64,000 bases of DNA from Enterococcus silesiacus (GTDB taxonomy: Bacteria > Bacillota > Bacilli > Lactobacillales > Enterococcaceae): the NCBI GenBank assembly GCA_001465115.1, contig CP013614.1:3224001-3288000 (forward strand), in the 5' to 3' direction. The notes below the pieces were generated by a model that made no database searches, was not told the DNA's origin, and saw nothing but the letters and a program-made list of their open reading frames with translations. Below are positions 20,835 to 29,045 of this stretch, piece by piece (position 1 is the first letter of the stretch; the number at the start of each line of letters is the position of its first letter). A program made the position numbers and the translations under genes.

Positions 20835-21860
20835 ATGACAATTACTGTTAAAGATGTTGCAAAAAAAGCTGGTGTTGCTACGTCCACTGTCTCCAGAGTA
20901 ATCAACGACCACTCAAGTATTTCAGATGCGACGAAGAAAAAAGTCTATAAGGTAATGGAAGAAATGGGGTATGTGCCCAACATTGCTGCTAGAAATCTAG
21001 GCAAACGCTCGTCAGGAGCAGTTGGCGTGATTTTGCCACCGTTAGATTCTCGTGAGCGAATGGGAAATCCTTTTTACTTAGAAATCATTGAATCGATCAA
21101 TGACGAAGCGCGTAAACACAGTATGACGACGGCAATCGCTACGGCACAATCTTTTGAGACGTTGTTGGAAAATGTTCAACTGATGCATCGCCAAAAACAA
21201 GTCGATGGATTCATCTTACTTTACTCAGATAAAGATGATCCAGTCATCAATTATTTATTCGAAAATCAAGTTCCCTTCTCATTGATCGGTCAGCCGTATA
21301 CAAATGAAGATAAGGTCATTTACGTGGATAATGATAATCAATTACTAGGAAAACATGCGACAGATTACCTAATTGAAAATGGGCATAAAAATATTCTGTT
21401 TATTACGAATACGACCCATGAAAATGTCTATTATGAACGTTATTTCGGTTACCAAAAGGCGATGATGTTAGCAAATTTGACGGTCTTACCTTCAGTAGAT
21501 ATGGAAAAACCAGAAGATTATGTAGCCTTTGAACAACTGTTGAAAGAAACTAAAGCCACCGCGGCTGTCGTGATCGATGATATCTTTGCGATGCGAATGA
21601 TTCAATTAGCGCAAATGTATGGCTATCGTGTACCAGATGATTTTTCAGTGATCAGTTTCAATAACTCGATTTATGCAACGCTCGTTCATCCTTATCTAAC
21701 TAGTATCGATATCGATATTGCAGAACTTGGGAAAATGGGCATGCAAAAACTGATTGAATCCTTACAGGAAAAAGAAGCGACAGGCGTTAGAATGGTGATT
21801 CCTCATCAGCTGATCAAAAGAGAGACAGTCTTGTCTTTGAAAAATAATACAACAGATTAA
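20835..21860 (+). CDS. malR: LacI-family regulator of maltose genes
   Basis: A 341-residue repressor. The N-terminal helix-turn-helix and hinge are clear (ITVKDVAKKAGVATSTVSR, then VPNIAARNLGKR), followed by a periplasmic-binding-type sensor domain (about 60-335: GVILPPLDSR, DGFILLYSD, YFGYQKAMM, AAVVIDDIFAMRM). It lies 131 nt after pgmB, behind AAGGAGGAGA. The four LacI-type palindromes at the mdx, malT and malP promoters are its probable targets; CcpA is the other candidate for the sites that fit cre. Confidence 0.88.
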   Translation: MTITVKDVAKKAGVATSTVSRVINDHSSISDATKKKVYKVMEEMGYVPNIAARNLGKRSSGAVGVILPPLDSRERMGNPFYLEIIESINDEARKHSMTTAIATAQSFETLLENVQLMHRQKQVDGFILLYSDKDDPVINYLFENQVPFSLIGQPYTNEDKVIYVDNDNQLLGKHATDYLIENGHKNILFITNTTHENVYYERYFGYQKAMMLANLTVLPSVDMEKPEDYVAFEQLLKETKATAAVVIDDIFAMRMIQLAQMYGYRVPDDFSVISFNNSIYATLVHPYLTSIDIDIAELGKMGMQKLIESLQEKEATGVRMVIPHQLIKRETVLSLKNNTTD

Positions 21861-21877
21861 GTAATAGAAGAACGCTG

Positions 21878-21924
21878 AAAACTAATTTACTCAGAAATGA
21901 AAAAATGAGTGAGTTAGTTTTTTT
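21878..21924 (+). terminator. Terminator of malR
   Basis: AAAACTAATTTACTCA pairs with TGAGTGAGTTAGTTTT around an A-rich loop and runs into a T-tract. It ends where the first copper promoter begins. Confidence 0.85.
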
Positions 21925-21925
21925 G

Positions 21926-21954
21926 TTGACAAAAAACGACTACAGTTGTAAACT
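21926..21954 (+). promoter_or_regulatory. cop promoter 1 with cop box
   Basis: TTGACA (21926-21931), 17-bp spacer, TAAACT (21949-21954). The CopY operator TACAGTTGTA (21941-21950) fits the cop box TACANNTGTA and overlaps the -10. It drives the thioredoxin-like gene and the rest of the operon. Confidence 0.88.
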
Positions 21955-21985
21955 TTGGTTGTGAAGTAAAAAGGAGAGGAAAAAA

Positions 21986-22303
21986 ATGATAAAAGCAATA
22001 ACGGATGAAAATTTTTTTCAAGAGGTTGAACAGGGAATCGTTCTAGTTGAATTTTGGGCAGAATGGTGCAGTTATTGTAAAATGTTAGAACCAGTATTAG
22101 ATGAACTAGCCAAGGAGTATTCAGCAGAGATTGAAATCAAAAAAATAAATGTTGAAACAAATGAAAAGATTCCCGAAAAATATAACGTAATGAGCTTGCC
22201 GCTGATCATCCTATTTGAAAACGGAGAAGCAAAAGAAAAAGTCGTTGGATACTATCCAAAAGATGTCTTAAAGAAATATATTGAAGAAATAATCCAAAAA
22301 TAA
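21986..22303 (+). CDS. Thioredoxin-like protein of the copper operon
   Basis: A 105-residue thioredoxin-fold protein, cytosolic, with the redox pair Cys28-Cys31 in EWCSYCKML and the cis-Pro loop MSLPLII near residue 70. The central dipeptide is Ser-Tyr, not Gly-Pro, so its redox potential and partners should differ from housekeeping thioredoxin. Two further features are typical: the FWAEW strand and the C-terminal GYYPKDVLKKYIEE helix. It is the first gene behind cop box 1, so it should be copper-induced. It may keep CopZ/CopY thiols reduced or repair copper-oxidised thiols; that role is inference. Confidence 0.85.
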   Translation: MIKAITDENFFQEVEQGIVLVEFWAEWCSYCKMLEPVLDELAKEYSAEIEIKKINVETNEKIPEKYNVMSLPLIILFENGEAKEKVVGYYPKDVLKKYIEEIIQK

Positions 22304-22307
22304 GGTG

Positions 22308-22366
22308 TTGACAAACATCATAATTTGAATTAAGATACAAGAGAAGTTGAAACGACTACAAATGTA
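22308..22366 (+). promoter_or_regulatory. cop promoter 2 with cop box
   Basis: TTGACA (22308-22313), 17-bp spacer, TAAGAT (22331-22336). A second perfect cop box TACAAATGTA (22357-22366) lies about 20 bp downstream of the -10. It gives the DUF1541-copY-copA unit its own copper-controlled promoter. Confidence 0.85.
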
Positions 22367-22392
22367 GATTTTAAAGAAAGTAGAAGATATAT

Positions 22393-22818
22393 ATGAAAAT
22401 AAAGAAACAATATTTAGAAAAGGCTGTGCAACCAAAATTTCAAATAGATGACCTAGCGACTGTGTCGGCTGGCTATGTTTCTGGAATGAGAAATACTGCT
22501 GTTAGGATCTTAGCGATCCATGATACAAGAGCGTATACAGTCAGTTATATGCCGACAAATGGGGAACAGTTAGTGGTCAATTACAAATGGATCGTCCAAG
22601 AAGAGATAGTAGACTCAGGGAAAGAAAAATTGAAAGAAGGAAAAATGGTCTTGCTAAATGCCGATCATTCAATTGGAATGGAAGGAGCGAAATCTGTTAT
22701 AGAAGCTTCATTGAGTACGACTGCCTATAAGGTAGAGTATTTAACCACATCCAGTGAAAGAATCAAGCATCAAGGTTGGTTGATAGAAGATGACCTAATA
22801 GAACTAGTTAAGGAATAG
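22393..22818 (+). CDS. DUF1541 (YdhK-like) protein lacking a signal peptide
   Basis: A 141-residue protein made of two DUF1541 halves: ATVSAGYVSGMRNTAVRILA ... YTVSYMPTNGEQLVVNYKWIVQEEI (about 23-75), and LNADHSIGMEGAKSVIEAS ... YKVEYLTTSSERIKHQGWLI (about 88-133). Most relatives that I know are exported lipoproteins; this one starts directly with a basic MKIKKQYLEKA and has no signal peptide, so it should be cytosolic. It has no cysteines. It is preceded by cop box 2 and followed 12 nt later by copY, so copper induction is expected. A copper-related binding role is a guess from context. The ribosome site is weak (GAAAG). Confidence 0.75.
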   Translation: MKIKKQYLEKAVQPKFQIDDLATVSAGYVSGMRNTAVRILAIHDTRAYTVSYMPTNGEQLVVNYKWIVQEEIVDSGKEKLKEGKMVLLNADHSIGMEGAKSVIEASLSTTAYKVEYLTTSSERIKHQGWLIEDDLIELVKE

Positions 22819-22830
22819 GAGGGAATCTCG

Positions 22831-23274
22831 ATGGCAACAAGGGAAATACAACATATAACTGATGCCGAATGGGAAATCATGAGAATCGTATGGACTCAAG
22901 GTGAAACAACCAGCAAAGAAGTCCAACAACTGCTAAATCAAAAAACCGAATGGAAAACGACCACAGTCAAGACCTTGCTTGCACGACTAGTTGAAAAAAA
23001 GCTGTTATCTACTGAAAAATTAGGCAATAAATTTATTTATCGATCATTAATAGAAGAAAAAAGTGGTATTCAATTGGAAACGGATGAACTCTTAGGTAAG
23101 ATTTGTGCAAAAGAGGTTGGAGCTGTCCTTAAAACGATCATTGATGAAAGCGTCTTGAGCGTTGAGGATATCGAGCAGTTAGAAAAAGCGCTACAAAAAA
23201 AGAAAAAGAATGCTGTCGACGTTATTCTATGTAATTGTACGCCGAAGGATTATTCATATAAACAAGCCAATTAA
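22831..23274 (+). CDS. copY: CopY-family copper-responsive repressor
   Basis: A 147-residue BlaI/MecI-type winged-helix repressor (ITDAEWEIMRIVWTQGETTSKEV; TEWKTTTVKTLLARLVEKKLL) that binds the cop boxes and leaves them when Cu(I) displaces Zn(II). The E. hirae protein ends in a C-x-C-x4-C-x-C metal hook. Here only the first C-N-C (about residue 134-136) is present, followed by TPKDYSYKQAN with no second C-x-C. Metal response may therefore be altered or use other ligands. AGGAGGGAATCTCG precedes the ATG, and the gene lies inside the copper operon it should control. Confidence 0.9.
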   Translation: MATREIQHITDAEWEIMRIVWTQGETTSKEVQQLLNQKTEWKTTTVKTLLARLVEKKLLSTEKLGNKFIYRSLIEEKSGIQLETDELLGKICAKEVGAVLKTIIDESVLSVEDIEQLEKALQKKKKNAVDVILCNCTPKDYSYKQAN

Positions 23275-23295
23275 TTATTAGAGGAGATGGAGAAA

Positions 23296-25761
23296 ATGGA
23301 AGTGAAAACATTTGATATCGAAGGGATGACCTGTGCCTCATGTGCACAAACGGTAGAAAAAGCGACCGCAAAACTGACAGGTGTTACTAAATCAACTGTT
23401 AACTTAGCAACCGAAAAGTTAAATATTGAATATGATGAGAATAAACTCTCAGAAAAAGATATTCAAAAAGCCGTATCAGATGCAGGCTACGAAGCGTTGA
23501 GCAATGTCCAACAACGAACATTTGATATCGATGGCATGACGTGTGCTTCTTGTGCGCAAACAATCGAAAAAGCAACAGGCAAACTGAACGGTGTTGCAAA
23601 AGCATCAGTCAATTTAGCGACAGAAAAAATGGTAGTGGATTTTGATCCATCTGTTTTAAATGTCTCAGATATTACCAAAGCAGTAGCTGATGCTGGGTAT
23701 GGCGCAGTGGAACAAATTGATTCAGCTGATACGGTAGATAAAGACCGTGAGAAAAAACAAAAGCATATCAAAGACATGTGGCAACGCTTTTGGATGTCGG
23801 CAGTATTTACTGTTCCTTTATTATATGTTGCTATGGGACATATGGTTGGCTTGCCTTTACCAGCATTAGTAGATCCTATGATGCATCCTGAAACATTTGC
23901 GATGGTTCAATTGGTCTTAACGATTCCAGTCCTGTATTTAGGTAGAAGCTTCTTTACAGTTGGATTTAAAGCGTTATTCAAGGGTCATCCTAATATGGAT
24001 TCTTTAGTTGCTTTAGGAACTAGCGCTGCTGTAGCTTATAGTTTATACGGAACAGCGATGATTTTTGCTGGCGATCCGCAATTTACAATGGCTTTGTATT
24101 ATGAATCTGCTGGTGTGATTTTAACTTTGATCACATTAGGTAAATACTTTGAAGCTGTCTCAAAAGGAAAAACCTCTGAAGCAATCAAAAAATTAATGGG
24201 CTTAGCACCAAAAAATGCCCGTGTTTTCCGTAATGGTCAAGAAATGGAAATTCCGGTAGATAGCGTTCAGCTAGATGATACGATCATCGTTCGCCCAGGA
24301 GAAAAAATTCCAGTAGATGGTGTTGTAATCGAAGGCTCTTCTGCAATCGATGAATCAATGTTGACAGGTGAAAGTATGCCAGTTGAGAAAAAAGTTGGCG
24401 ACAATGTTATCGGCGCAAGTATCAATAAAAACGGTAGTTTCCGTTTCAAAGCAACAAAAGTTGGGAAAGATACTGCCTTGTCTCAAATCATTAAACTAGT
24501 GGAAGATGCGCAAGGCTCAAAAGCACCAATTGCTAAAATGGCCGATAAAATTTCTGGTGTCTTTGTACCAATCGTGATGGTGCTCTCTGTTTTAGCTGGT
24601 TTAGCTTGGTATTTCTTAGGACAAGAGTCTTGGGTGTTCGCCTTAACGATCACGATTTCCGTCTTAGTTATTGCATGTCCTTGTGCGCTAGGTTTAGCAA
24701 CACCAACTGCCATCATGGTAGGAACAGGTAAAGGTGCTGAAAATGGCGTATTGATCAAAAGTGGTGATGCACTTGAAACGACACATAAAATCCAAACAAT
24801 CGTTTTCGATAAAACAGGAACCATTACTGAAGGAAAACCAAAAGTGACGGATATCGTAACCGCAAATGGGATGGAACAAAATGAGTTACTACGTTTAGCG
24901 GCATCTGCTGAAAAAGGGTCTGAACATCCGCTAGGTGAAGCAATCGTCAACGGAGCAGAAGAGAAGAATTTAGCATTTGCACAAACAGAAGAGTTTGCAG
25001 CAATTCCAGGTCATGGGATCGAAGTGACGATCGAAGGTAGTCGTTTATTATTAGGAAACAAGAAATTGATGGATGACCGCAACATTTCTTTAGGCAATTT
25101 AGGTTTTACTTCAGACCAATTAGCAGAACAAGGGAAAACACCGATGTATATTGCGAAAGATGATGTAATTGCCGGAATTATCGCAGTAGCAGATACGATC
25201 AAACCAAACAGTATCCCAGCAATCAAAAAATTACACCAAATGGGTATCGAAGTTGCGATGATCACAGGAGATAACAAACGGACCGCTCAAGCAATTGCGA
25301 AACAAGTAGGGATCGATCGTGTCTTAAGTGAAGTGTTACCGGAAGATAAAGCCAACGAAGTAATGAAACTTCAAAAAGAAGGCAAGAAAGTTGCGATGGT
25401 TGGTGATGGAATCAATGATGCACCAGCTTTAGCTCAAGCGGATATCGGGATCGCGATTGGTTCAGGAACAGACGTTGCGATGGAATCAGCGGATATCGTG
25501 TTGATGCGCAGTGATTTGATGGATGTCCCAACAGCAGTAGAATTGAGTAAAGCGACAATCAAGAATATCAAAGAAAATCTATTCTGGGCATTTGCTTATA
25601 ACACATTAGGAATTCCAGTTGCAATGGGCGTCTTATACCTATTCGGCGGACCATTATTGAATCCGATGATTGCGGGAGCCGCAATGAGTTTTAGTTCAGT
25701 TTCTGTATTGCTGAATGCATTGAGATTAAAAGGCTTTAAGCCTTCAGCGTTGAAAAAATAA
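23296..25761 (+). CDS. copA: Copper-exporting P1B-type ATPase
   Basis: An 821-residue Cu(I) export pump. The ATG at 23296 is preferred over 23287 because AGAGGAG ends only one base before the latter. Two N-terminal heavy-metal domains each show GMTCASC (about residues 10-16 and 81-87). Eight membrane helices follow, with the transport motif [12 protein letters not shown]. Other marks are the TGES loop ([10 protein letters not shown]), the phosphorylation site [13 protein letters not shown] in the nucleotide domain, and [12 protein letters not shown]. The gene follows copY closely and precedes the copZ remnant, the usual cop order. Confidence 0.95.
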   Translation: MEVKTFDIEGMTCASCAQTVEKATAKLTGVTKSTVNLATEKLNIEYDENKLSEKDIQKAVSDAGYEALSNVQQRTFDIDGMTCASCAQTIEKATGKLNGVAKASVNLATEKMVVDFDPSVLNVSDITKAVADAGYGAVEQIDSADTVDKDREKKQKHIKDMWQRFWMSAVFTVPLLYVAMGHMVGLPLPALVDPMMHPETFAMVQLVLTIPVLYLGRSFFTVGFKALFKGHPNMDSLVALGTSAAVAYSLYGTAMIFAGDPQFTMALYYESAGVILTLITLGKYFEAVSKGKTSEAIKKLMGLAPKNARVFRNGQEMEIPVDSVQLDDTIIVRPGEKIPVDGVVIEGSSAIDESMLTGESMPVEKKVGDNVIGASINKNGSFRFKATKVGKDTALSQIIKLVEDAQGSKAPIAKMADKISGVFVPIVMVLSVLAGLAWYFLGQESWVFALTITISVLVIACPCALGLATPTAIMVGTGKGAENGVLIKSGDALETTHKIQTIVFDKTGTITEGKPKVTDIVTANGMEQNELLRLAASAEKGSEHPLGEAIVNGAEEKNLAFAQTEEFAAIPGHGIEVTIEGSRLLLGNKKLMDDRNISLGNLGFTSDQLAEQGKTPMYIAKDDVIAGIIAVADTIKPNSIPAIKKLHQMGIEVAMITGDNKRTAQAIAKQVGIDRVLSEVLPEDKANEVMKLQKEGKKVAMVGDGINDAPALAQADIGIAIGSGTDVAMESADIVLMRSDLMDVPTAVELSKATIKNIKENLFWAFAYNTLGIPVAMGVLYLFGGPLLNPMIAGAAMSFSSVSVLLNALRLKGFKPSALKK

Positions 25762-25791
25762 AAAAGTAATATTAAAAAGGGGAAAATAAGG

Positions 25792-26005
25792 ATGGAAAAA
25801 AACATTTGAAATAGCAGGACTTACCTGCGAAGGCTGTGCGACTAATGTTAGAGAACGATTTGAATCAGTTTCTGGGCTTCTGTCAGTAGCGGTTGATCTG
25901 ACTACCAAGACAGCGAAAGTGACCAGTGATAGTGAGATAGATCGAGCTGATTTAGAACAGGCATTAACAGGTACAAAGTACACAATCAACAGTGAATTAG
26001 TTTAA
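25792..26005 (+). pseudogene. copZ: CopZ-like copper chaperone, frameshifted at an A7 run
   Basis: After ATG at 25792 the frame stops at the sixth codon (ATG GAA AAA AAC ATT TGA). If one A of the run of seven (25796-25802) is removed, a complete 70-codon heavy-metal-associated domain appears: TFEIAGLTCEGCATNV with the Cys-x-x-Cys copper site near the start, and an ALTGTKYTINSELV end, stopping at 26003-26005. Position after copA, an upstream AAGG, and intact downstream codons suggest a recent lesion, phase-variable slippage or a read error. Without correction no chaperone is made. Confidence 0.75.
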
Positions 26006-26017
26006 GTCAGGAAATGT

Positions 26018-26057
26018 ATGAAGAGTTGATGTTTAAATTGACTCTTCATCTTTTTTT
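26018..26057 (+). terminator. Terminator after copZ
   Basis: ATGAAGAGT pairs with ACTCTTCAT around a 14-nt loop and is followed by C and seven T. It separates the copZ end from the cop box ahead of the oxidase gene. Confidence 0.82.
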
Positions 26058-26071
26058 AAGGAAAAAACGAC

Positions 26072-26081
26072 TACGGTTGTA
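26072..26081 (+). promoter_or_regulatory. Third cop box, ahead of the multicopper oxidase
   Basis: TACGGTTGTA differs at one position from the TACANNTGTA consensus and is flanked by C...G like the other two (CTAC...GTAG). It lies 22 nt before the oxidase start. I cannot place a convincing -35/-10 around it, because TTGACT at 26038 has no -10 at the right distance. Confidence 0.7.
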
Positions 26082-26102
26082 GTTTTTTAGAAGGAGAATA
26101 TT

Positions 26103-27515
26103 ATGAACAACAATAGATATACTGATTATTTTTTTGACGATCCGGTTTTTGATAGAGCAGGAATAGATTATATTCCGTTGGAAAAAGTAAAGTCTCCACA
26201 AAATAAATTAGCGATCCCGCCTTTACTGATACCAGATTTTGATTCAGAGTTGCAAACAAGATATACCATTGTATCACAAGAAGGAGAAACGCAAATTTTA
26301 CCTGGGGAAAAAACGAAAACTTGGGGATATAATGCTTCATTGTTGGGCACAACGATTATTTTAGAACGAGGAAAAAACTATAGTGTTACCCTAAAGAACG
26401 AACTACCCGAGCTAACGACCTATCATTGGCATGGTCTAAACGTTTCAGGTCCAGAAACAGATGGTGGACCTCATGCACCTGTTTATCCTAAAGGAACACA
26501 GGAAATTGAATTTACAGTTGACCAGCCAGCATCAACGGCTTGGCTGCACCCGCATCCTTGCCCAAACACTGCTGAGCAAGTTTGGAAAGGTTTGGCTGCA
26601 ATGGTGATTATAAAAGACGATCAGGAAAGCAAGCTACCTTTTCCAAGAGAATATGGTGTGGATGATATTCCAATCGTTTTACAAGATAGAAGTTATCATG
26701 ATAATCAATTGGACTATCACAAAGATTACAATGTTGACGGAACGTTAGGGAACATACCCTTGATCAATGGCACAGTGAATGCTTATTTTGATGTTACGAC
26801 ACAACAAGTACGGCTACGTTTGCTAAATGGGGCTAATCGTCGAGAATTTCGCTTGCATTTTTCCAAGGAGCTCCCCTTTACGCAAATTGCATCAGATGGC
26901 GGTATCCTGCCTGAGCCTATCTTATTTACTCATTTAATGCTAACTGCTGGTGAAAGAGCGGAGATCATTGCAGATTTTAAAGGGCGTTCAGCGGGTGAAG
27001 AGATTATTCTTTATAGTGACGATAGCCCATTGGTTGCTTTTAAAGTGGGTGATTTTAAGGAAAATGATTGGTATATGCCAGAGAAACTTATAGAGATACA
27101 ACGACTTCAAGCAACTGATTCAACCGTAATAGAGGAGACAGTCATGTCAGGGATGAGAGATTTTGTTAAAATCGATGATCAGATTTTTGATATGAAACGA
27201 ATTGATAAGCAACAAACAATGGGCGAGACTCAGATTTGGGATGTGTCTAATATTAATCCAGCAGATAAAGGGATGATCCATCCTTTTCATATCCATGGAA
27301 CCCAATTTCAAGTCCTTAGCAGAAATGGTCGTCCGCCTTATCCCAATGAATTAGGTTGGAAAGATACTATTGGTGTAAATGCGCAAGAAACAGTCAGAAT
27401 TGCCGTTAGATTTGATGTGCCAGGAGTTTTTATGTATCATTGTCATATTTTAGAACATGAAGACACCGGTATGATGGCTCAAATAGAAGTTATTGACGTA
27501 AAAGAGAAGCGTTAA
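26103..27515 (+). CDS. Multicopper oxidase (CotA/CueO-like), no signal peptide
   Basis: A 470-residue three-cupredoxin-domain oxidase. All four copper-ligand blocks are present: HWHG (108-111), WLHPHPCPNT (His149, His151), HPFHIHG (about 394-400) and YHCHILEHEDTGMM (about 446-459), giving the type 1, 2 and 3 sites. Such enzymes oxidise Cu(I) to Cu(II) with O2. The N-terminus (MNNNRYTDYFFDDPVF) is polar with no Tat or Sec signal, so it appears cytosolic, unlike CueO. A methionine-containing stretch (about 355-385) lies before domain 3. AGAAGGAGAAT precedes the ATG, and a cop box lies upstream. Confidence 0.93.
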   Translation: MNNNRYTDYFFDDPVFDRAGIDYIPLEKVKSPQNKLAIPPLLIPDFDSELQTRYTIVSQEGETQILPGEKTKTWGYNASLLGTTIILERGKNYSVTLKNELPELTTYHWHGLNVSGPETDGGPHAPVYPKGTQEIEFTVDQPASTAWLHPHPCPNTAEQVWKGLAAMVIIKDDQESKLPFPREYGVDDIPIVLQDRSYHDNQLDYHKDYNVDGTLGNIPLINGTVNAYFDVTTQQVRLRLLNGANRREFRLHFSKELPFTQIASDGGILPEPILFTHLMLTAGERAEIIADFKGRSAGEEIILYSDDSPLVAFKVGDFKENDWYMPEKLIEIQRLQATDSTVIEETVMSGMRDFVKIDDQIFDMKRIDKQQTMGETQIWDVSNINPADKGMIHPFHIHGTQFQVLSRNGRPPYPNELGWKDTIGVNAQETVRIAVRFDVPGVFMYHCHILEHEDTGMMAQIEVIDVKEKR

Positions 27516-27537
27516 ATGAAATAGAAAAATAAAGGAT

Positions 27538-27709
27538 CTGAGGTTGGGACGGAAGTGTTTAACTCCGAGAAATAAGAGGGAATTCACGAAAATTACTTTT
27601 CAAATTTTTGTGAATTTCAGCTTATTTCCGAAGGAGTTACTTCTGTGCCCACCGTTTATTCGGATTCCTTGAGGATGGGATGTGACTCGTAGAGTTATGT
27701 CCCGGCCTC
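27538..27709. repeat. Type-1 intergenic repeat, copy 2, with extra hairpin module
   Basis: Same core as the copy at 3997-4126 (GAGAAATAAG ... CTTATTTCCGAAGGAG, CCCACCGTTTATTCGGATTC). An extra hairpin follows: GAGGATGGGATGTGACTC ... GAGTTATGTCCCGGCCTC. It fills the gap between the convergent oxidase and serine hydrolase genes, where no other terminator is evident. Confidence 0.85.
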
Positions 27710-27717
27710 CAGACCCT

Positions 27718-29037
27718 TTAACACGGATAGTCTGTTTCACTTCGTTTTGTTAAAGTGGTTGTTATTCCCTGACAATCAGTATATAAAATTTTCTCGAAAT
27801 CATATTGATTCTGATAGACAAACGTAATCGATTCGTTGATTTTCTCTGTCGTAAATATGATTGTTTCATTGTTCGCCTGAACTAATCTAAGCTTGAATTT
27901 ATAGTTGATTTCATAGAGTTTAGGCACAATAAGAAACAAAGATTTTCTTTGGCTGACAATTTCAAGGGAAGTGGTGTTTGCTGCTTTGTAGCGGCCAACA
28001 AATTTTTCTAACGGAACAGGCGACATGAGTTGTAATGGATGGGTAGTTGGAGAAAATGTACTGTCAAACTTCAATCGGGCAATTTCTTTAGTGATTGTTG
28101 TTACAGGTATAACATCTAGGTTACTGAGCAAGATAACGGTTAAATCTTCCTCTTCAAATTGCTTGATCGAGTTGACAAACCCACTGATGTTTCCAAAATG
28201 CTGTCGATAGCGATGAGCATTGAGTGTGGCAATATCCCAACCACAAGCATAACTACTTTTATTGACTGTAAACATTAGCTTTGTTAAGTGCTCGGGAACG
28301 AGCTGATAGTGTCTAATGGCTTGATCCCATAGATATAAATCCTTTGTAGTTGAATAGAGTCCATAGGCACCTAATGGAAAGAAATGATTTGTCTGTGGTG
28401 TATTGATTTCTTTCTCCCAGTAGCTATAACTAGAAGCTAAGTTCAAGACGATATCTGTTTCATTCATACATCCTGTATTTGTCATGTTTAACGGTGTAAA
28501 AATTGCTTCTTCTAAAAACTGTGCATAAGTTTGCCCCGTAATCACTTCAATTATTTTTGTTAAAACCAAATAACCAGAATTAGAATAGGCAAACTGACTA
28601 CCAGGCTCAAATTCAAGTGGCAGCTCTTTGAATAAATCGAGCATATCATCCAGTGTCCAGCTGAGTCGCATGGTAGTTTCCCAAAAATCACCAAATGAAG
28701 CAAAGTCAGGAATGCCAGATGTACAAGTCATACAATGGTAAATAGTTATTTTCTCGCCATTTGGAAAATCACTGAGATATGTATTGATAGTGTCGTCAAT
28801 CGACAACAAACCATGATGCTGTAAGATCAATACTGCCATGGAAGTAAATGCTTTTGTTAATGAGCCTATTTGATATTTGGTTTCAGAAGTATTAGCAACA
28901 TTGAATTCAATAGAAGCTAATCCAAAACTTTGTTCTAATAAGATGCCAGATTTATCTGCAATGAGTAAACTGCCCTGTAAATAGCCTTGTTGTTCATAAG
29001 AACGGACGTAATTGTTTAATTTCGTTTTAAAATCCAT
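27718..29037 (-). CDS. Beta-lactamase-fold serine hydrolase
   Basis: A 439-residue class C beta-lactamase/PBP4-like hydrolase. The ATG at 29037 is preferred over a GTG at 29049 since GAGGG sits 5 nt before it. Active-site marks: S-x-x-K in IGSLTKAFT (about 59-62), Y-S-N in FAYSNSGYL (about 148-150), and the third-box equivalent HFGNISGFV (about 281). The C-terminal about 110 residues form a separate beta-rich domain. No signal peptide or anchor is seen. The substrate may be a D-amino-acid peptide or an ester. It follows a related hydrolase gene 8 nt upstream. Confidence 0.82.
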   Translation of the reverse strand: MDFKTKLNNYVRSYEQQGYLQGSLLIADKSGILLEQSFGLASIEFNVANTSETKYQIGSLTKAFTSMAVLILQHHGLLSIDDTINTYLSDFPNGEKITIYHCMTCTSGIPDFASFGDFWETTMRLSWTLDDMLDLFKELPLEFEPGSQFAYSNSGYLVLTKIIEVITGQTYAQFLEEAIFTPLNMTNTGCMNETDIVLNLASSYSYWEKEINTPQTNHFFPLGAYGLYSTTKDLYLWDQAIRHYQLVPEHLTKLMFTVNKSSYACGWDIATLNAHRYRQHFGNISGFVNSIKQFEEEDLTVILLSNLDVIPVTTITKEIARLKFDSTFSPTTHPLQLMSPVPLEKFVGRYKAANTTSLEIVSQRKSLFLIVPKLYEINYKFKLRLVQANNETIIFTTEKINESITFVYQNQYDFEKILYTDCQGITTTLTKRSETDYPC

Positions 29038-29045
29038 TATTTCCC

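Noticed and set aside
24483..24950. Minus-strand frame of 155 codons.
   Set aside because: It is a shadow of the strongly conserved copA frame and has no start signal.
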